Of a stretch of DNA of 35,233 bases, positions 1 to 8,857 are shown piece by piece. Made by a program: the position numbers and the translations under genes. The first letter of the stretch is position 1. Each line of letters starts with the position of its first letter. The stretch comes from Candidatus Kaiserbacteria bacterium CG10_big_fil_rev_8_21_14_0_10_59_10 (lineage in GTDB: Bacteria; Patescibacteriota; Minisyncoccia; Phycocordibacterales; UBA2100): NCBI GenBank assembly GCA_002773285.1, contig PFBM01000010.1:1-35233 (forward strand), written 5' to 3'. The notes under the pieces are model-generated. The model saw only the letters and a program-made list of their open reading frames with translations, was not told where the DNA came from and made no database searches.

Positions 1-1
1 C

Positions 2-379
2 CCTGCGGAGTACTCACCCGCGGACGCCGGCATGCCTTCCAATCCTCTCCGCGCAATGAAAGCACTCCCGGATGTAGGGATACTTTCGATGATGCGTATG
101 AAAATGATGCTCGGAATGGAAAGCGGCGTCGCAAGAAGCGAGCGCAAGCTCGGCATCTCCGTTCCGAAAGAAGCTCTCCCGATGCCGGTGCTTTTTGTTG
201 GCGGAGAACTGGGAGAGTCCGTGCCGTTTGGTATTGGCATCAAAACAGCCCGAAGGATGGCCGACTATTACGGCAAAGATATCTTGGAAATCAAGGGTGC
301 AACACACCCGGGAATCCTCATCGGTACACATGCCACGGAAGCGGCCGAAAAAATAGAAGCGTGGCTCCGTGCACGGTAA
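2..379 (+). CDS. alpha/beta hydrolase-like protein, C-terminal part (cut by window start)
   Basis: The frame is open to the window edge, so the ATG at 32 is probably internal. The last 70 residues resemble the end of an alpha/beta hydrolase: a strand PVLFVGGELGESV (where the acid residue is usually found), then a second strand leading to a histidine in ATHPGIL (the usual catalytic His position) and a final helix EKIEAWLRAR. The nucleophile elbow would lie upstream of the window. It is followed after 12 nt by a phosphatase gene, so the two may be co-transcribed. Family assignment is by fold pattern only and the substrate is unknown. Confidence 0.5.
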   Translation, partial: PAEYSPADAGMPSNPLRAMKALPDVGILSMMRMKMMLGMESGVARSERKLGISVPKEALPMPVLFVGGELGESVPFGIGIKTARRMADYYGKDILEIKGATHPGILIGTHATEAAEKIEAWLRAR

Positions 380-391
380 TGCGCAGCGTCT

Positions 392-862
392 ATGACGGAA
401 ACACATGACCATCGCGAGGGAGGCACCCTGGATTACAATTACATTGCTGACGGCATGTATATCGGAACAAATCAGTGTTGTGCGCTTGGATTGTCCGAGG
501 TCCTCAAAAAAGAAGGGGTTACAGTTGATATCTCGCTTGAAGATGTCCGTCTTGACCATCCATTCGGGGTTGCGATGTACGTGTGGCTCCCTACGCCGGA
601 TCATACGCCACCGACAGCTGATCAACTTTCATTTGGCGTTGCGGCTCTCAAGGAAGCGGTAAGGCAAAAGCGCAAGGTGTACGTGCACTGTAAGAATGGA
701 CACGGTCGCGCATCGACAATGGTTTCCGCCTACTTTATTTCTCTTGGTAAAACCGTAGAGGAAGCAATAGGGATAATAAAGCGAGGCCGCCCAACCATAC
801 ATTTGCAAGACAGCCAAAGAGAGATGCTTGAAGAGTTCTCACGCACCGTACGAATCTCATAA
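392..862 (+). CDS. dual-specificity / tyrosine protein phosphatase
   Basis: A 156-aa single-domain phosphatase of the cysteine-dependent PTP/DSP superfamily. The P-loop HCKNGHGRAS fits HCx5R(S/T), with nucleophile C100 and R106. The upstream WLPTPDHTPPT supplies the general acid (D70) on the WPD-like loop. The domain starts almost at the N-terminus (YIADGMYIGTNQ) and has no signal peptide, so it should be cytoplasmic. It likely removes phosphate from Ser/Thr/Tyr or a small phosphorylated ligand. The target cannot be read from the sequence, but a HRD/DFG protein kinase is encoded at 15.8 kb. It sits in a tight + strand cluster, 12 nt after the hydrolase and 8 nt before the SemiSWEET gene. Confidence 0.85.
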   Translation: MTETHDHREGGTLDYNYIADGMYIGTNQCCALGLSEVLKKEGVTVDISLEDVRLDHPFGVAMYVWLPTPDHTPPTADQLSFGVAALKEAVRQKRKVYVHCKNGHGRASTMVSAYFISLGKTVEEAIGIIKRGRPTIHLQDSQREMLEEFSRTVRIS

Positions 863-870
863 AGACCGAC

Positions 871-1179
871 ATGTATAACCCTCACAATTTGCATGAATGC
901 GAGCGGGAGAAAAGACGCAGGAGGCGAAAATACATTGACGGTCTCATGACCGCAATTGGCGGTGTCGCATCGGTGTCAAGTATCCCGCAGGTACTAAAGA
1001 TATGGCAAACGGGAGACGTGGCGGGAATCTCCCTTATTACGCAACTCTTGGCGCTCGGCGCAGTCATCTCGTGGTTTCTCTATGGCCTCTACATAAAGAA
1101 CAAGCCGCTCGCGATTACCAGCGGTCTCTCATTGCTTGTACTGGGCACCGTGGTAGTTCAGATCTTTGTGCATCAGTAG
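871..1179 (+). CDS. SemiSWEET / PQ-loop family membrane transporter
   Basis: A 102-aa protein with a very basic N-terminus (EKRRRRRK) followed by three predicted membrane helices (about residues 24-42, 52-72 and 78-98). The first helix contains SIPQVLKIWQTGDVAGIS, the PQ-loop signature of the MtN3/SemiSWEET family. Bacterial SemiSWEETs are three-helix half-transporters that dimerise and pass small sugars by facilitated diffusion. Length and topology fit. It is the third gene of the phosphatase cluster. The basic N-terminal extension is longer than usual and should lie in the cytoplasm. The substrate is not predictable. Confidence 0.82.
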   Translation: MYNPHNLHECEREKRRRRRKYIDGLMTAIGGVASVSSIPQVLKIWQTGDVAGISLITQLLALGAVISWFLYGLYIKNKPLAITSGLSLLVLGTVVVQIFVHQ

Positions 1180-1216
1180 CCGCACAAAAAAGCCGGCTTT
1201 TCGAAGGGTCCTGTAT

Positions 1217-1239
1217 TCTGCCCCCGCCCCAGGGGCAGA
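1217..1239. other. intergenic hairpin between convergent genes
   Basis: An 8-bp perfect stem TCTGCCCC/GGGGCAGA with a 7-nt loop lies between the end of the SemiSWEET gene and the end of the response regulator gene. There is no T-run on either side, so it is a possible 3'-end or processing hairpin rather than a classical terminator. Confidence 0.4.
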
Positions 1240-1314
1240 CCGTCGTCTCGCGAGTAGGCGCGGCAGGTTGGCTCTTCTGATCTGAATACTCTCGGCGTAG
1301 ACAACCGTGCGGCG

Positions 1315-1689
1315 TCACGACGTGTACCGTTCCGTCATTTCCCAAAGGTGCTCAAGCTGAAAGGGCTTGGCGAGATAATCATCGGCCCCCGCCTCTTTGG
1401 TCAGCTCGTCCGCATTCTGGTAGGCAGTGAGTATGATGATCGGGATGTTTTTTGTCCCCCCGTGGCTCTTGAGTTCCCTCGCGACTTCACGCCCGTCCTT
1501 TCCGACAAGGGATATATCAAGGTAGATAAGATCAGGCGCGCTTTTTTCTGTCGCCGCCACACCGATAAAAATCTCGGATAGGTGCACGTCATAATTTCTC
1601 AGCGTCAGCGCCTCCTGCATGACAAATAAAATATCCGAATTATCATCGATGACCAGAACTTTTTTTCTTGTGACGGCTATAGTGTTCAT
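1315..1689 (-). CDS. receiver-only response regulator (CheY-like)
   Basis: A 124-aa protein that is a single REC domain with no output domain. The acidic pair is in VLVIDDN (D15/D16), the phospho-acceptor is D58 in LIYLDIS, and the conserved Thr and Lys appear in IIILTAY and YLAKPF. It starts 8 nt after the stop of the large CheB-CheR-histidine kinase gene, so it is almost certainly in the same transcript and is the likely phosphoryl acceptor of that kinase. Output must be by protein-protein contact or phosphotransfer, since no DNA-binding or enzymatic domain follows. Confidence 0.93.
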   Translation of the reverse strand: MNTIAVTRKKVLVIDDNSDILFVMQEALTLRNYDVHLSEIFIGVAATEKSAPDLIYLDISLVGKDGREVARELKSHGGTKNIPIIILTAYQNADELTKEAGADDYLAKPFQLEHLWEMTERYTS

Positions 1690-1697
1690 ATGCGATG

Positions 1698-4600
1698 TTA
1701 CTTTTTCACCTTTTGTATCGGGAGCGTGAAAGAGAACGTGGAACCCTTGCCCTTTTTGCTCTCAACCCACAGGCGACCCTGGTGCTGTGCAACGATAGCT
1801 GCAGAAATATAGAGCCCAATACCGAGTCCGGAAAAGTTTTTCCCGCCCTCGTTGCCTACCTGAAAAAGGCGCTCAAATATCTTGCTTTGATGCGTCTTGG
1901 CAATACCTATGCCGTAATCCTGAACGGTCACGCAAACTTCCTTCGGGGTCTTCGAGAGCGTAACGATGATCTTATGTGCCTCCGGAGAATATTTGATCGC
2001 ATTCACGAGCAAGTTGACGAACACCCTACTGATGCTATTTCGGTCCCCTTTTATCTTTGCATCTGTCTTTCCCTTAACGACAATGGTGTGCTGCGGCGAT
2101 AGAAGCCGGCAGTCGTTGACTATCTCCATCGCGAGAGTGTCGAAATCGAATGTTTTCTCGTCAAGCTCGAATTTGTCGTTTTTTATCTTTGAAACATCGA
2201 GGAGGTCGGCCACAAGCCTCGTCAGTTGGTTGATTTGCTGATCCATTCTCGTGAGGTATTCGACAAGCATTTTATCTTCACTTTCCTCAAAACGTTTTTG
2301 AAGTATCTGCACCAGCGTCTTTATCGTCGTCACGGGCGTATTTAGTTCGTGACTCGCCATGCTCATGAAGTTCTCGTTGCGCTGTTGAAGAACTTTTATA
2401 TCGTTGATGTCAATAAGCGTTATGACGGCTCCGTCAATTTTGTTGTCCCACGTCTTATATGGACGCACCCACAGGGTATACCAGCGCCCTTCTTCGTCCT
2501 CCACTTCCTCATGCCGAGGCTGTACGTTCTCGATGACATCGAGGAGCAGATCTTGCAGGTTGGGGAATCGGATCGGGAGCTTAATGTCCGTGATAGACCT
2601 CCCGATGTCGGAAGGGATGATACGAAGCGATTTCTCCGCTATTGGTGTGAGTCGCCTGATACACAGCTGCCTATCCACAATAATGATAGGTACGTTTGCG
2701 GAAGAGAGGACATTATTAAGGTCATTGTTAATTTGACTCAGTTCGGTATTGCGTGTCTGGAGTTCTTCATTGACCGTGACAAGCTCTTCATTTGTTGACT
2801 GAAGTTCTTCCTTGGCGGTCTCCAACTCCTCATTGGTACTCTGCAGCTCTTCGTTGGAAGATACGATCTCTTCGTTGACCGATTGGAACTCTTCACGCGC
2901 GGCCTCTTCCTCTTCAAGAGCAGTCCGCAGATGCTCTTTTGTAATACGTAATTCGCGCTCTAGTTTTTCGACTTGGCGAGCGGCGGGTTTCTTCGCCCCC
3001 CGTGCATTCTCATCCGTTTCCTCTTCTTTCGACGCTAGTGACTCGCCGCGGCGGAACACTATGAGAAAATGCCGCTCGCGCTTATTGCGGCGATTGATAG
3101 GTATCACCTCAATATTCACCTTGCCTGTCTGCCCGTTCTCCACAAGCTCCACGTCACTTCGCAAGATCGTCCTCTCTTTCTTTTTGGCGTCAATGATTGC
3201 CCCTCGAAGCTCCATTATGATTTCTTCGCGAGCCATCTTCAAAAGATGCCAGGTCGCTCTGCCTGCGGGGAAATTGAGATACGGAGTGAGGTCGCCGCGG
3301 AATTGCACTACCTGCAGGGACTCGTCAATAACGACACTCGGAGGAGCAAAGCCCGAGGAAAGAAGAATTCTGTCGATGTCCTTTGATAATTCGCCGTCGA
3401 TGCTGAAATTACTCTGCGTGTCTTGCGAGGACTCTTCAACGTTCTCCTCAGTATGTGCATTGTATGGTTTAACATCAGCATCATCAGAAGGAAGTCTGAA
3501 GTGAGGCCTTCTTGAAGACACTTTCTTGTTATATATCTTGTGCGTTTTATGTTTTGCCTGATACAAATCCGTATATTCGCCAACGCCCTCCGACTTTCCG
3601 AGCATAAGAAACCCGCTTGGCTTGAGCGCGTAATGGAACAGCGGCAGGATGCGCTTTTGCGCGGTTGGCTCTAGATAAATGAGCACATTTCGGCAGGTGA
3701 TGAGATCGATAAGCGAGAAGGGAGGGTCGCGCAAAAGGTCATGCTTGGCGAATACGCACATATTGCGAATTGACTTTGAGATTTGGTAGTGGCCATTCAT
3801 TTTTTTAAAGAAGCGCCGTAACCTCTCCGGCGAGACATCCGAGGCGATGCTTGTCGGATAGATGCCTGCGCGGGCCTTGCCAACATTTATTTCACTCAAG
3901 TCGCTTCCGAATATCTGAAAAGGGATGTTCTTTTTTATTCCTTCAAGAAACTCCACGAGGGATATCGCGACTGAATAGGTTTCCTCCCCGGTCGAACAGC
4001 CGGCAGACCAAATCCGTATTGGCTCATCCTTGGCGCGCCCTTTCACCAATGCCGGAAATAAGTTCCTTTTTAGATACTCAAATGCCTCACGGTCACGGAA
4101 AAACTGGGTGACGCTGAGGAGTAAATCTTGAAAAAGTGCATCAACTTCTGCCGGCGTGCGTTGAAGGTAGGCGATATATTCCGGCAACTCCTCAATTTTC
4201 TGCAAGACCATCCTTCGCAGAATGCGCCGCCTCAGTGTTGGTGGCTTGTACTGAGAAAAATCTACTCCGGTACGAGTCCGCAACATTGTGAATATCTTTT
4301 GCAAAGACCCCTGCTCCTTTTCGTCTACGGACATTGCGGACTCCACAGACGCCTTGCGCACAGAAGAGACATAGGGGTGACGGCTGATCCGGACAAGTTC
4401 TTTGGCAATATCGGCAGGCACGAGTACATGATCGGCTGCGCCCGATTCCTTCGCGCTATGCGGCATGCTCGAGTGTTTCGCGGATCTCTCGTCTTGTGCA
4501 AACGTGATGCCGCCTTCGCCTTTGATCGCCTCGAGACCCAACACGCCGTCGGACGCGTTACCCGAGAGAATAATGCCGACACTTCGATTATTCTGATCAG

Positions 4601-5003
4601 CCGCAAGAGAGCGAAAAAAGGTATCGATGGATACGAGCCTGCCCTCCCCTCCGACGCGAGTAACGAGACGCAATACCCCGCCTTCAATGAACATATTCTT
4701 GCCCGGAGGTATGACGTACAGATGATCTGCCTCGACGCGGGTCCCCTGCTTTGCTTCAGTAACCGACATGTGAGCAACCCGTGCAAGGATCGGGGTCAAC
4801 ATGCTCTTGTGCTGCGGGTCCAGGTGCTGCACGTACACGAACCCCATGCCGGTTTTTTCCGGAAGATTCTCTAGAAGTTCTGTCACTGCCTCGAGTCCTC
4901 CCGCAGATGCACCTATGCCGACAATCGCTCGCGGAGTGATTTTTCTTTTTCTTACGCTCTCACGTTGATATTGAGATTTTTTCTTGATCATTTTCTTCGA
5001 CAT
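1698..5003 (-). CDS. CheB-CheR-PAS-PAS-histidine kinase fusion protein
   Basis: A 1101-aa soluble multidomain signalling protein. CheB methylesterase spans about residues 25-205, with catalytic S33 (GIGASAGG), H60 (YVQHLDP) and D152 (SGNASDG). CheR methyltransferase spans about 230-495 with the SAM loop WSAGCSTGEETYS and CRNVLIYL. A PAS-like region at about 550-650 is followed by a long heptad coiled coil at 675-765 (repeated NEELQSTNEEL) and a second PAS at 765-868. HisKA has H885 in SMASHELNTP. The HATPase carries an N-box NLLVNAIKYS and G-boxes DYGIGI and GLGIGL. All key residues are present. No CheA, CheW or chemoreceptor is nearby, so this is probably a stand-alone sensor feeding the adjacent receiver. 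Very large for a reduced genome; probably acquired laterally (inference). Confidence 0.95.
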   Translation of the reverse strand: MSKKMIKKKSQYQRESVRKRKITPRAIVGIGASAGGLEAVTELLENLPEKTGMGFVYVQHLDPQHKSMLTPILARVAHMSVTEAKQGTRVEADHLYVIPPGKNMFIEGGVLRLVTRVGGEGRLVSIDTFFRSLAADQNNRSVGIILSGNASDGVLGLEAIKGEGGITFAQDERSAKHSSMPHSAKESGAADHVLVPADIAKELVRISRHPYVSSVRKASVESAMSVDEKEQGSLQKIFTMLRTRTGVDFSQYKPPTLRRRILRRMVLQKIEELPEYIAYLQRTPAEVDALFQDLLLSVTQFFRDREAFEYLKRNLFPALVKGRAKDEPIRIWSAGCSTGEETYSVAISLVEFLEGIKKNIPFQIFGSDLSEINVGKARAGIYPTSIASDVSPERLRRFFKKMNGHYQISKSIRNMCVFAKHDLLRDPPFSLIDLITCRNVLIYLEPTAQKRILPLFHYALKPSGFLMLGKSEGVGEYTDLYQAKHKTHKIYNKKVSSRRPHFRLPSDDADVKPYNAHTEENVEESSQDTQSNFSIDGELSKDIDRILLSSGFAPPSVVIDESLQVVQFRGDLTPYLNFPAGRATWHLLKMAREEIIMELRGAIIDAKKKERTILRSDVELVENGQTGKVNIEVIPINRRNKRERHFLIVFRRGESLASKEEETDENARGAKKPAARQVEKLERELRITKEHLRTALEEEEAAREEFQSVNEEIVSSNEELQSTNEELETAKEELQSTNEELVTVNEELQTRNTELSQINNDLNNVLSSANVPIIIVDRQLCIRRLTPIAEKSLRIIPSDIGRSITDIKLPIRFPNLQDLLLDVIENVQPRHEEVEDEEGRWYTLWVRPYKTWDNKIDGAVITLIDINDIKVLQQRNENFMSMASHELNTPVTTIKTLVQILQKRFEESEDKMLVEYLTRMDQQINQLTRLVADLLDVSKIKNDKFELDEKTFDFDTLAMEIVNDCRLLSPQHTIVVKGKTDAKIKGDRNSISRVFVNLLVNAIKYSPEAHKIIVTLSKTPKEVCVTVQDYGIGIAKTHQSKIFERLFQVGNEGGKNFSGLGIGLYISAAIVAQHQGRLWVESKKGKGSTFSFTLPIQKVKK

Positions 5004-5061
5004 GTGAGGTTGGGCCGCTCCGAGCGTGCCCTAAACGACGGAGGAGATCGCTACCACATGC

Positions 5062-5070
5062 AGTATACCA
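5062..5070 (-). promoter_or_regulatory. extended -10 promoter of the kinase operon
   Basis: Read on the minus strand this is TGGTATACT, an extended -10 element, 58 nt upstream of the kinase ATG. It is one of the few promoters in the window that leaves a real 5' leader. Confidence 0.5.
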
Positions 5071-5521
5071 CAATATCGTGCTCCTGGTGAGTCTTTCATG
5101 AGTTCGCGGCCGACAGGTCTAACTACAGCGGCCACACACCACTCATCAAATCCGCGGTCTTCTGTACGAGACCCGGCATTTCATTTAGGACAGGTCTGTC
5201 GAATCCCTCTACCCTCCCACCCTATCACGCGCAGCTTTTTTCCGGTTACCGTTTTAATCTCAATCGGCCGCTCTACCATGCCGCCGCGTGCTCGTTTTTC
5301 TAAAAAACCCCTCAATCCCGGTAAATCTTGGATACAGGTTCTTGGGCACATGACCCTCTTAGGTCACTGTGTCCGAAGATGCTGCGGGACTAGTTCGACA
5401 GGCTCACTATAGCTTCCCTCCAGTACTATCGACAAGCTTATCGTGAACGACTCAGTTTTCGTAGCGTTTTTAGGTCGCCCTCAATGAGCGCTCTCTTCTT
5501 TGCTGCCGTCCACCCTTTTAT
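5071..5521. other. 450-bp region without a recognisable gene
   Basis: No ORF here looks like a protein. It holds a 12-bp hairpin with one bulge (5344-5374, loop CTCTTA). It also holds two loosely related direct repeats, GTTCGACAGGCTCACTATAG at 5394-5413 and TATCGACAAGCTTATCGTGAAC further on. The second resembles the TTCGACAAGCTCACCACGAAC-type dispersed repeat I recall from many environmental bacterial genomes (recall only). Together with the sppA remnant that follows, it reads as decaying intergenic DNA. Confidence 0.5.
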
Positions 5522-5788
5522 CTGCCGTTCACGCCGCTCACTGCGGCCGAGCGGGCGCTGTTCGAGAGAGACTTGAAGATATATCACGAGGAGTTTATCA
5601 AACAAGTCGCGAAGAATAGGGGTATGGCGGTGAAAGATGTCGCAAAGCTCGCGGACGGCTCCTCGATGCCGGGCGCGCTCGCGCTTGAAAACCGACTCAT
5701 TGACGCTCTCGGCAATCAGGCGGCGACCCGCACGTGGTTTGCTGAACAACTAGGCCTAACCGTCCCAGACATCGAGTTTTGCGAATAG
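5522..5788 (+). pseudogene. sppA: 3' remnant of a signal peptide peptidase (SppA/S49) gene
   Basis: About 88 codons matching the C-terminal end of S49 peptidases: LPFTPLTAAERALFERD, then a helix EEFIKQVAKNRGM, then LADGSSMPGALALENRLIDALGN. In the family this segment follows the catalytic core, and the catalytic Ser and Lys are in the missing upstream part. Homology stops abruptly at about 5522 with no start codon or SD. The ORF track start (TTG at 5573) lies in the middle of the conserved helix. The best reading is a 5'-deleted gene. A functional intact sppA may exist elsewhere. Confidence 0.75.
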
Positions 5789-5801
5789 CACGGGCCTCTC
5801 T

Positions 5802-5936
5802 CTAAAGCTCCTCGGCAATCTCGATTGCCTCGTCCTCGTCCAGCCCTTCATCAATCAATTTCTGCGCCTGTTCCGCGACATCCTCATCCACATCATGTTC
5901 TTTCATGAGTCGCTTTGTTTCTTCGTCTGGCTCCAT
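5802..5936 (-). CDS. small highly acidic protein downstream of res (44 aa)
   Basis: An ORF too short for the track, starting ATG at 5936 only 2 nt after the stop of the restriction subunit gene, so it is probably translationally coupled to it. The protein begins MEPDEETKRLMKEHDVDED and ends DEGLDEDEAIEIAEEL. About 19 of 44 residues are Asp or Glu and only 4 are Lys or Arg. It reads as two short amphipathic helices, the second resembling a UBA-like or acidic helical hairpin. The function is unknown. Its charge and position allow, but do not prove, a DNA-mimic or Res-binding role. The alternative is a generic small CPR protein that happens to be last in the operon. Confidence 0.65.
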   Translation of the reverse strand: MEPDEETKRLMKEHDVDEDVAEQAQKLIDEGLDEDEAIEIAEEL

Positions 5937-5938
5937 AA

Positions 5939-8854
5939 TCAAAATAGCTTCCCTTTGGCTGTCGCCTCGCTCACCTTTGCTAGTCCACAGATTTCCTCAA
6001 TCGAAGCGTTGTTATCTTTCAAGCTGTAGAAGTGATTTTCTCCAAGTAAGACATATGACCATTCCCGCTCCATTCTTTTCTCCGGCGGTAACATATTGAT
6101 GCGCTTTACCCAGTCCAACGTGGCGAGTTGCTTTTGCCTCACATTCTGCTCGTTCAAATCTTTATCCGCCTTTGTTTCGATGAGATAGATCTTCGCTCCA
6201 GTCTTGATGATGAAATCGGGCGAATAGAGGCTAAGTAGTCCGTCAGTTCTGATGTAAGAAATTGCTGCAAAAGCATGGTAATACTCGTTCACTTTCATTA
6301 TCGCCTCCACGCCCGAATCACCGTCGGCATAAAGCATCAAATTCTTTTCAAATTCACCCTTGTTTGAGGGGTACGACAGTCTCTCATAAATCGTTTTTGT
6401 GATATCGAGAGAAAAGTTCTCGCGCACCCGCAATTCAGCGATCTCCGAGAAAAACCGTTTCTCGACTTTTGCTTCCGTCGGCTTGATGGACTGCTGCATT
6501 TCAAAAATTGCTTTGCCGATTTCTTTCACGATGTGATCGGTCACAAGGCCATTTTTAAGCAATAGAATCTTCCAGTTGTTATCGTCAAACGGATCAAAAT
6601 TCTGTCCGAACAAGCGCGTTCTGATGTACCTGTCCACAGTTCCGACAATTGCGACATTATTAACTTGAAGCGCGGGAAATACCTTGTTTTTCCTCTGGCT
6701 GATGCGGGCAATACGATTCACAACCACCCCAACGATTTTTTGGAGATATTCGTTATAGCTCTGCGACTTGAACAAAGCGGCATCAACGACATATTCGCCG
6801 AAGCGCGTCTTGACCGTCATCTCCTCGGAGATGAATTTCTCTCCATCTTTCGTGAAGAATTTTTTGAGATTTTCGAGCGGATACAGTGTGAATGGCTCCA
6901 GTTTCGCCATATCAATTTCGGTTTCTATCAGTTCCTCATCTGCATCCCGAATCACAATTGGCCAGAACAGGTCGTATTCTTGATAGTTTTGTTTTAGCCC
7001 AACCTTGATGATATCGCCAAGCACTTCTTTACCGCCCTTCGGATCATGCGTGATTTCACCAAGCAGTCCCTCTTTCAAGAGCTCGTCGTAAAATTGGATG
7101 AACGCTGGATGTTCGATGATGGTCAGCAGGTCAAGGTAGTTATTTGGCTCCCGTTTTTCAGCAAGTAATTTCCTGCGATTGTCGGCCTTAATTTCTTCAA
7201 ACTCCGGTTCGCGCCACATGAGCCGCAATCCGCGGCCAATAGTCTGCTCCAAGAGAATGGGCGCGGTTGAGGAGCGTAGTGGCACGATTACGCAGATATT
7301 GTTCACATCGAATCCTTCGCGAAGCATCAAGACCGATACAATGACTTTCGGATGTTCATGTTTGTCCACGTTAAATAGTCGTTGCTTGATTTCTTTCCAT
7401 TCCTCCTCCGGCACCTCGCCTTTGCGATTAGAGTCAATACGCATCACATCCTCTTGCGCAAGACCTTCTCCTTTCAGAAACTCCTCAATGAACGGCGTTA
7501 CCGTCGTATCCTCGCTCATCACAAGCATCTTTGGATGCTTGTTTGATACACCTGATTTGTCTTTCGAAAATTCTGTAAAGTGTTCCTCAAAAATCCGTAG
7601 CTTATTCAGTCCGGCGCGAAGCATCATCTTTTGTCCCTCGGAAAGCCCGACGACCACACCGTTCTCGCGAATGGCGTTATACTCAAGTGGTAAATCAACA
7701 AGCTCTTTCCGCTTATCTATAACGATTGTTTTTACCAACCCGCCGCGTATTGCGGTTTTCAAGTCAAAATCAACGATTGTATGCGGAAAATAATGCTTGA
7801 CTCGATTCTGCCCACTTCCGGTTACATCGTAGGGAGTAGCTGAAAAGTCGATTTGCACAAATTGCGTCCCCTTGTTTTTGGCGATCGTATTGAGACTTTT
7901 CTGCCACTCGACCTCTTTTACCTCGCCGTATGTTTTATTTTCGTGAATGTGATGTGCCTCGTCATTCATCACCATCAAGTCCGGCAAACTCGCCAGATAC
8001 TCGATTTCTTTTCCGCTCAAGTACTGCGCGTCGAGTGAATCAAGGGCATTTCCGCCCGAAGTTCCTGGACGCACAGGAAAAACATCTTTTACCACACCAG
8101 TTGGGTCATCAAGTGGCGCGGCCTCCACTTCGCTTTCCTCCGCGCCCATAAAAAGATGCCAGTTGGCAATTGCAATAAGGCCGTCGCCGGTAACCTTGCT
8201 TCCGATTTCTTGTTTTCGAGCGACTGCGCTTTGGATGAATCCGAATACATCCTCGCGATAACTTGGCGGAACAAATGTGTCGCGAAATTGGTGAATGTCC
8301 GATGTTGTAAAATCTCGTTCTCCCTCGTCGTTTTCCTTGCCGAGATATGCGTCCAAAAGCCGCTCATACACGATGAGCCCGGGCGCGACAAGCAGAAAGT
8401 TTTTCGTATATCGTCCCGATTTCGTTTCCTCATATTTTGCGTTCAGATACTGCCATATCAAAAGCGCGTGCATAACCCATGTCTTGCCGGTGCCGGTTGC
8501 CATCTTTATCGCGTATTTCGGGATTTCGTACTTCGCTTTCCTGAATTCGGCCATGTCAATTTCTGACAAAAGCTCAAATTCAATGTTTTCGTATATGTCC
8601 TTGACGGCCTTCACCCCAAGAACCTCATGCAGATAAATCGTATTCAAAAACGCTTGCCGTTGTCCCTCGTGGAAATTCGCATAGCGCGTCTCTATGTGCG
8701 GCCCTGTAAACCAGAACGTGAGAAGGTCGCGCGTGATGGGCGAACATTTCGCCATCATCTCTCCATTTGCCCACGATTCATTCACCTTGTCCGTGAGCGT
8801 TCGGGCAAGCTTGAGCGGAATATCACGTGTACCGATATTAATGGGGGATGCCAT
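5939..8854 (-). CDS. type III restriction-modification helicase/nuclease (Res-like)
   Basis: A 971-aa SF2 helicase-nuclease. Walker A is KMATGTGKT (about 117-125), motif II is MNDEAHHI (DEAH at 298-301), motif III is IDFSATPYD and motif VI is QTIGRGLRL. A C-terminal PD-(D/E)xK nuclease signature SPDFII...YLIETKA (about 877-893) supplies the cleavage site. This is the arrangement of type III Res subunits, which move on DNA using ATP and cut with the Mod partner. The modification gene is on the same strand two genes upstream, with a Fic gene between. The start is 3 nt after the fic stop. All motifs are present, so it is predicted active. Confidence 0.92.
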   Translation of the reverse strand: MASPINIGTRDIPLKLARTLTDKVNESWANGEMMAKCSPITRDLLTFWFTGPHIETRYANFHEGQRQAFLNTIYLHEVLGVKAVKDIYENIEFELLSEIDMAEFRKAKYEIPKYAIKMATGTGKTWVMHALLIWQYLNAKYEETKSGRYTKNFLLVAPGLIVYERLLDAYLGKENDEGERDFTTSDIHQFRDTFVPPSYREDVFGFIQSAVARKQEIGSKVTGDGLIAIANWHLFMGAEESEVEAAPLDDPTGVVKDVFPVRPGTSGGNALDSLDAQYLSGKEIEYLASLPDLMVMNDEAHHIHENKTYGEVKEVEWQKSLNTIAKNKGTQFVQIDFSATPYDVTGSGQNRVKHYFPHTIVDFDLKTAIRGGLVKTIVIDKRKELVDLPLEYNAIRENGVVVGLSEGQKMMLRAGLNKLRIFEEHFTEFSKDKSGVSNKHPKMLVMSEDTTVTPFIEEFLKGEGLAQEDVMRIDSNRKGEVPEEEWKEIKQRLFNVDKHEHPKVIVSVLMLREGFDVNNICVIVPLRSSTAPILLEQTIGRGLRLMWREPEFEEIKADNRRKLLAEKREPNNYLDLLTIIEHPAFIQFYDELLKEGLLGEITHDPKGGKEVLGDIIKVGLKQNYQEYDLFWPIVIRDADEELIETEIDMAKLEPFTLYPLENLKKFFTKDGEKFISEEMTVKTRFGEYVVDAALFKSQSYNEYLQKIVGVVVNRIARISQRKNKVFPALQVNNVAIVGTVDRYIRTRLFGQNFDPFDDNNWKILLLKNGLVTDHIVKEIGKAIFEMQQSIKPTEAKVEKRFFSEIAELRVRENFSLDITKTIYERLSYPSNKGEFEKNLMLYADGDSGVEAIMKVNEYYHAFAAISYIRTDGLLSLYSPDFIIKTGAKIYLIETKADKDLNEQNVRQKQLATLDWVKRINMLPPEKRMEREWSYVLLGENHFYSLKDNNASIEEICGLAKVSEATAKGKLF

Positions 8855-8857
8855 GAT

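Noticed and set aside
1187-1200. AAAAGCCGGCTTTT as a terminator after the SemiSWEET gene
   Set aside because: The stem has no loop space; any real stem would be too short and too weak.
5098-5412. 104-aa + strand ORF in the kinase/sppA gap
   Set aside because: No SD or -10, low-complexity Ser/Arg/Pro composition, and no recognisable domain.
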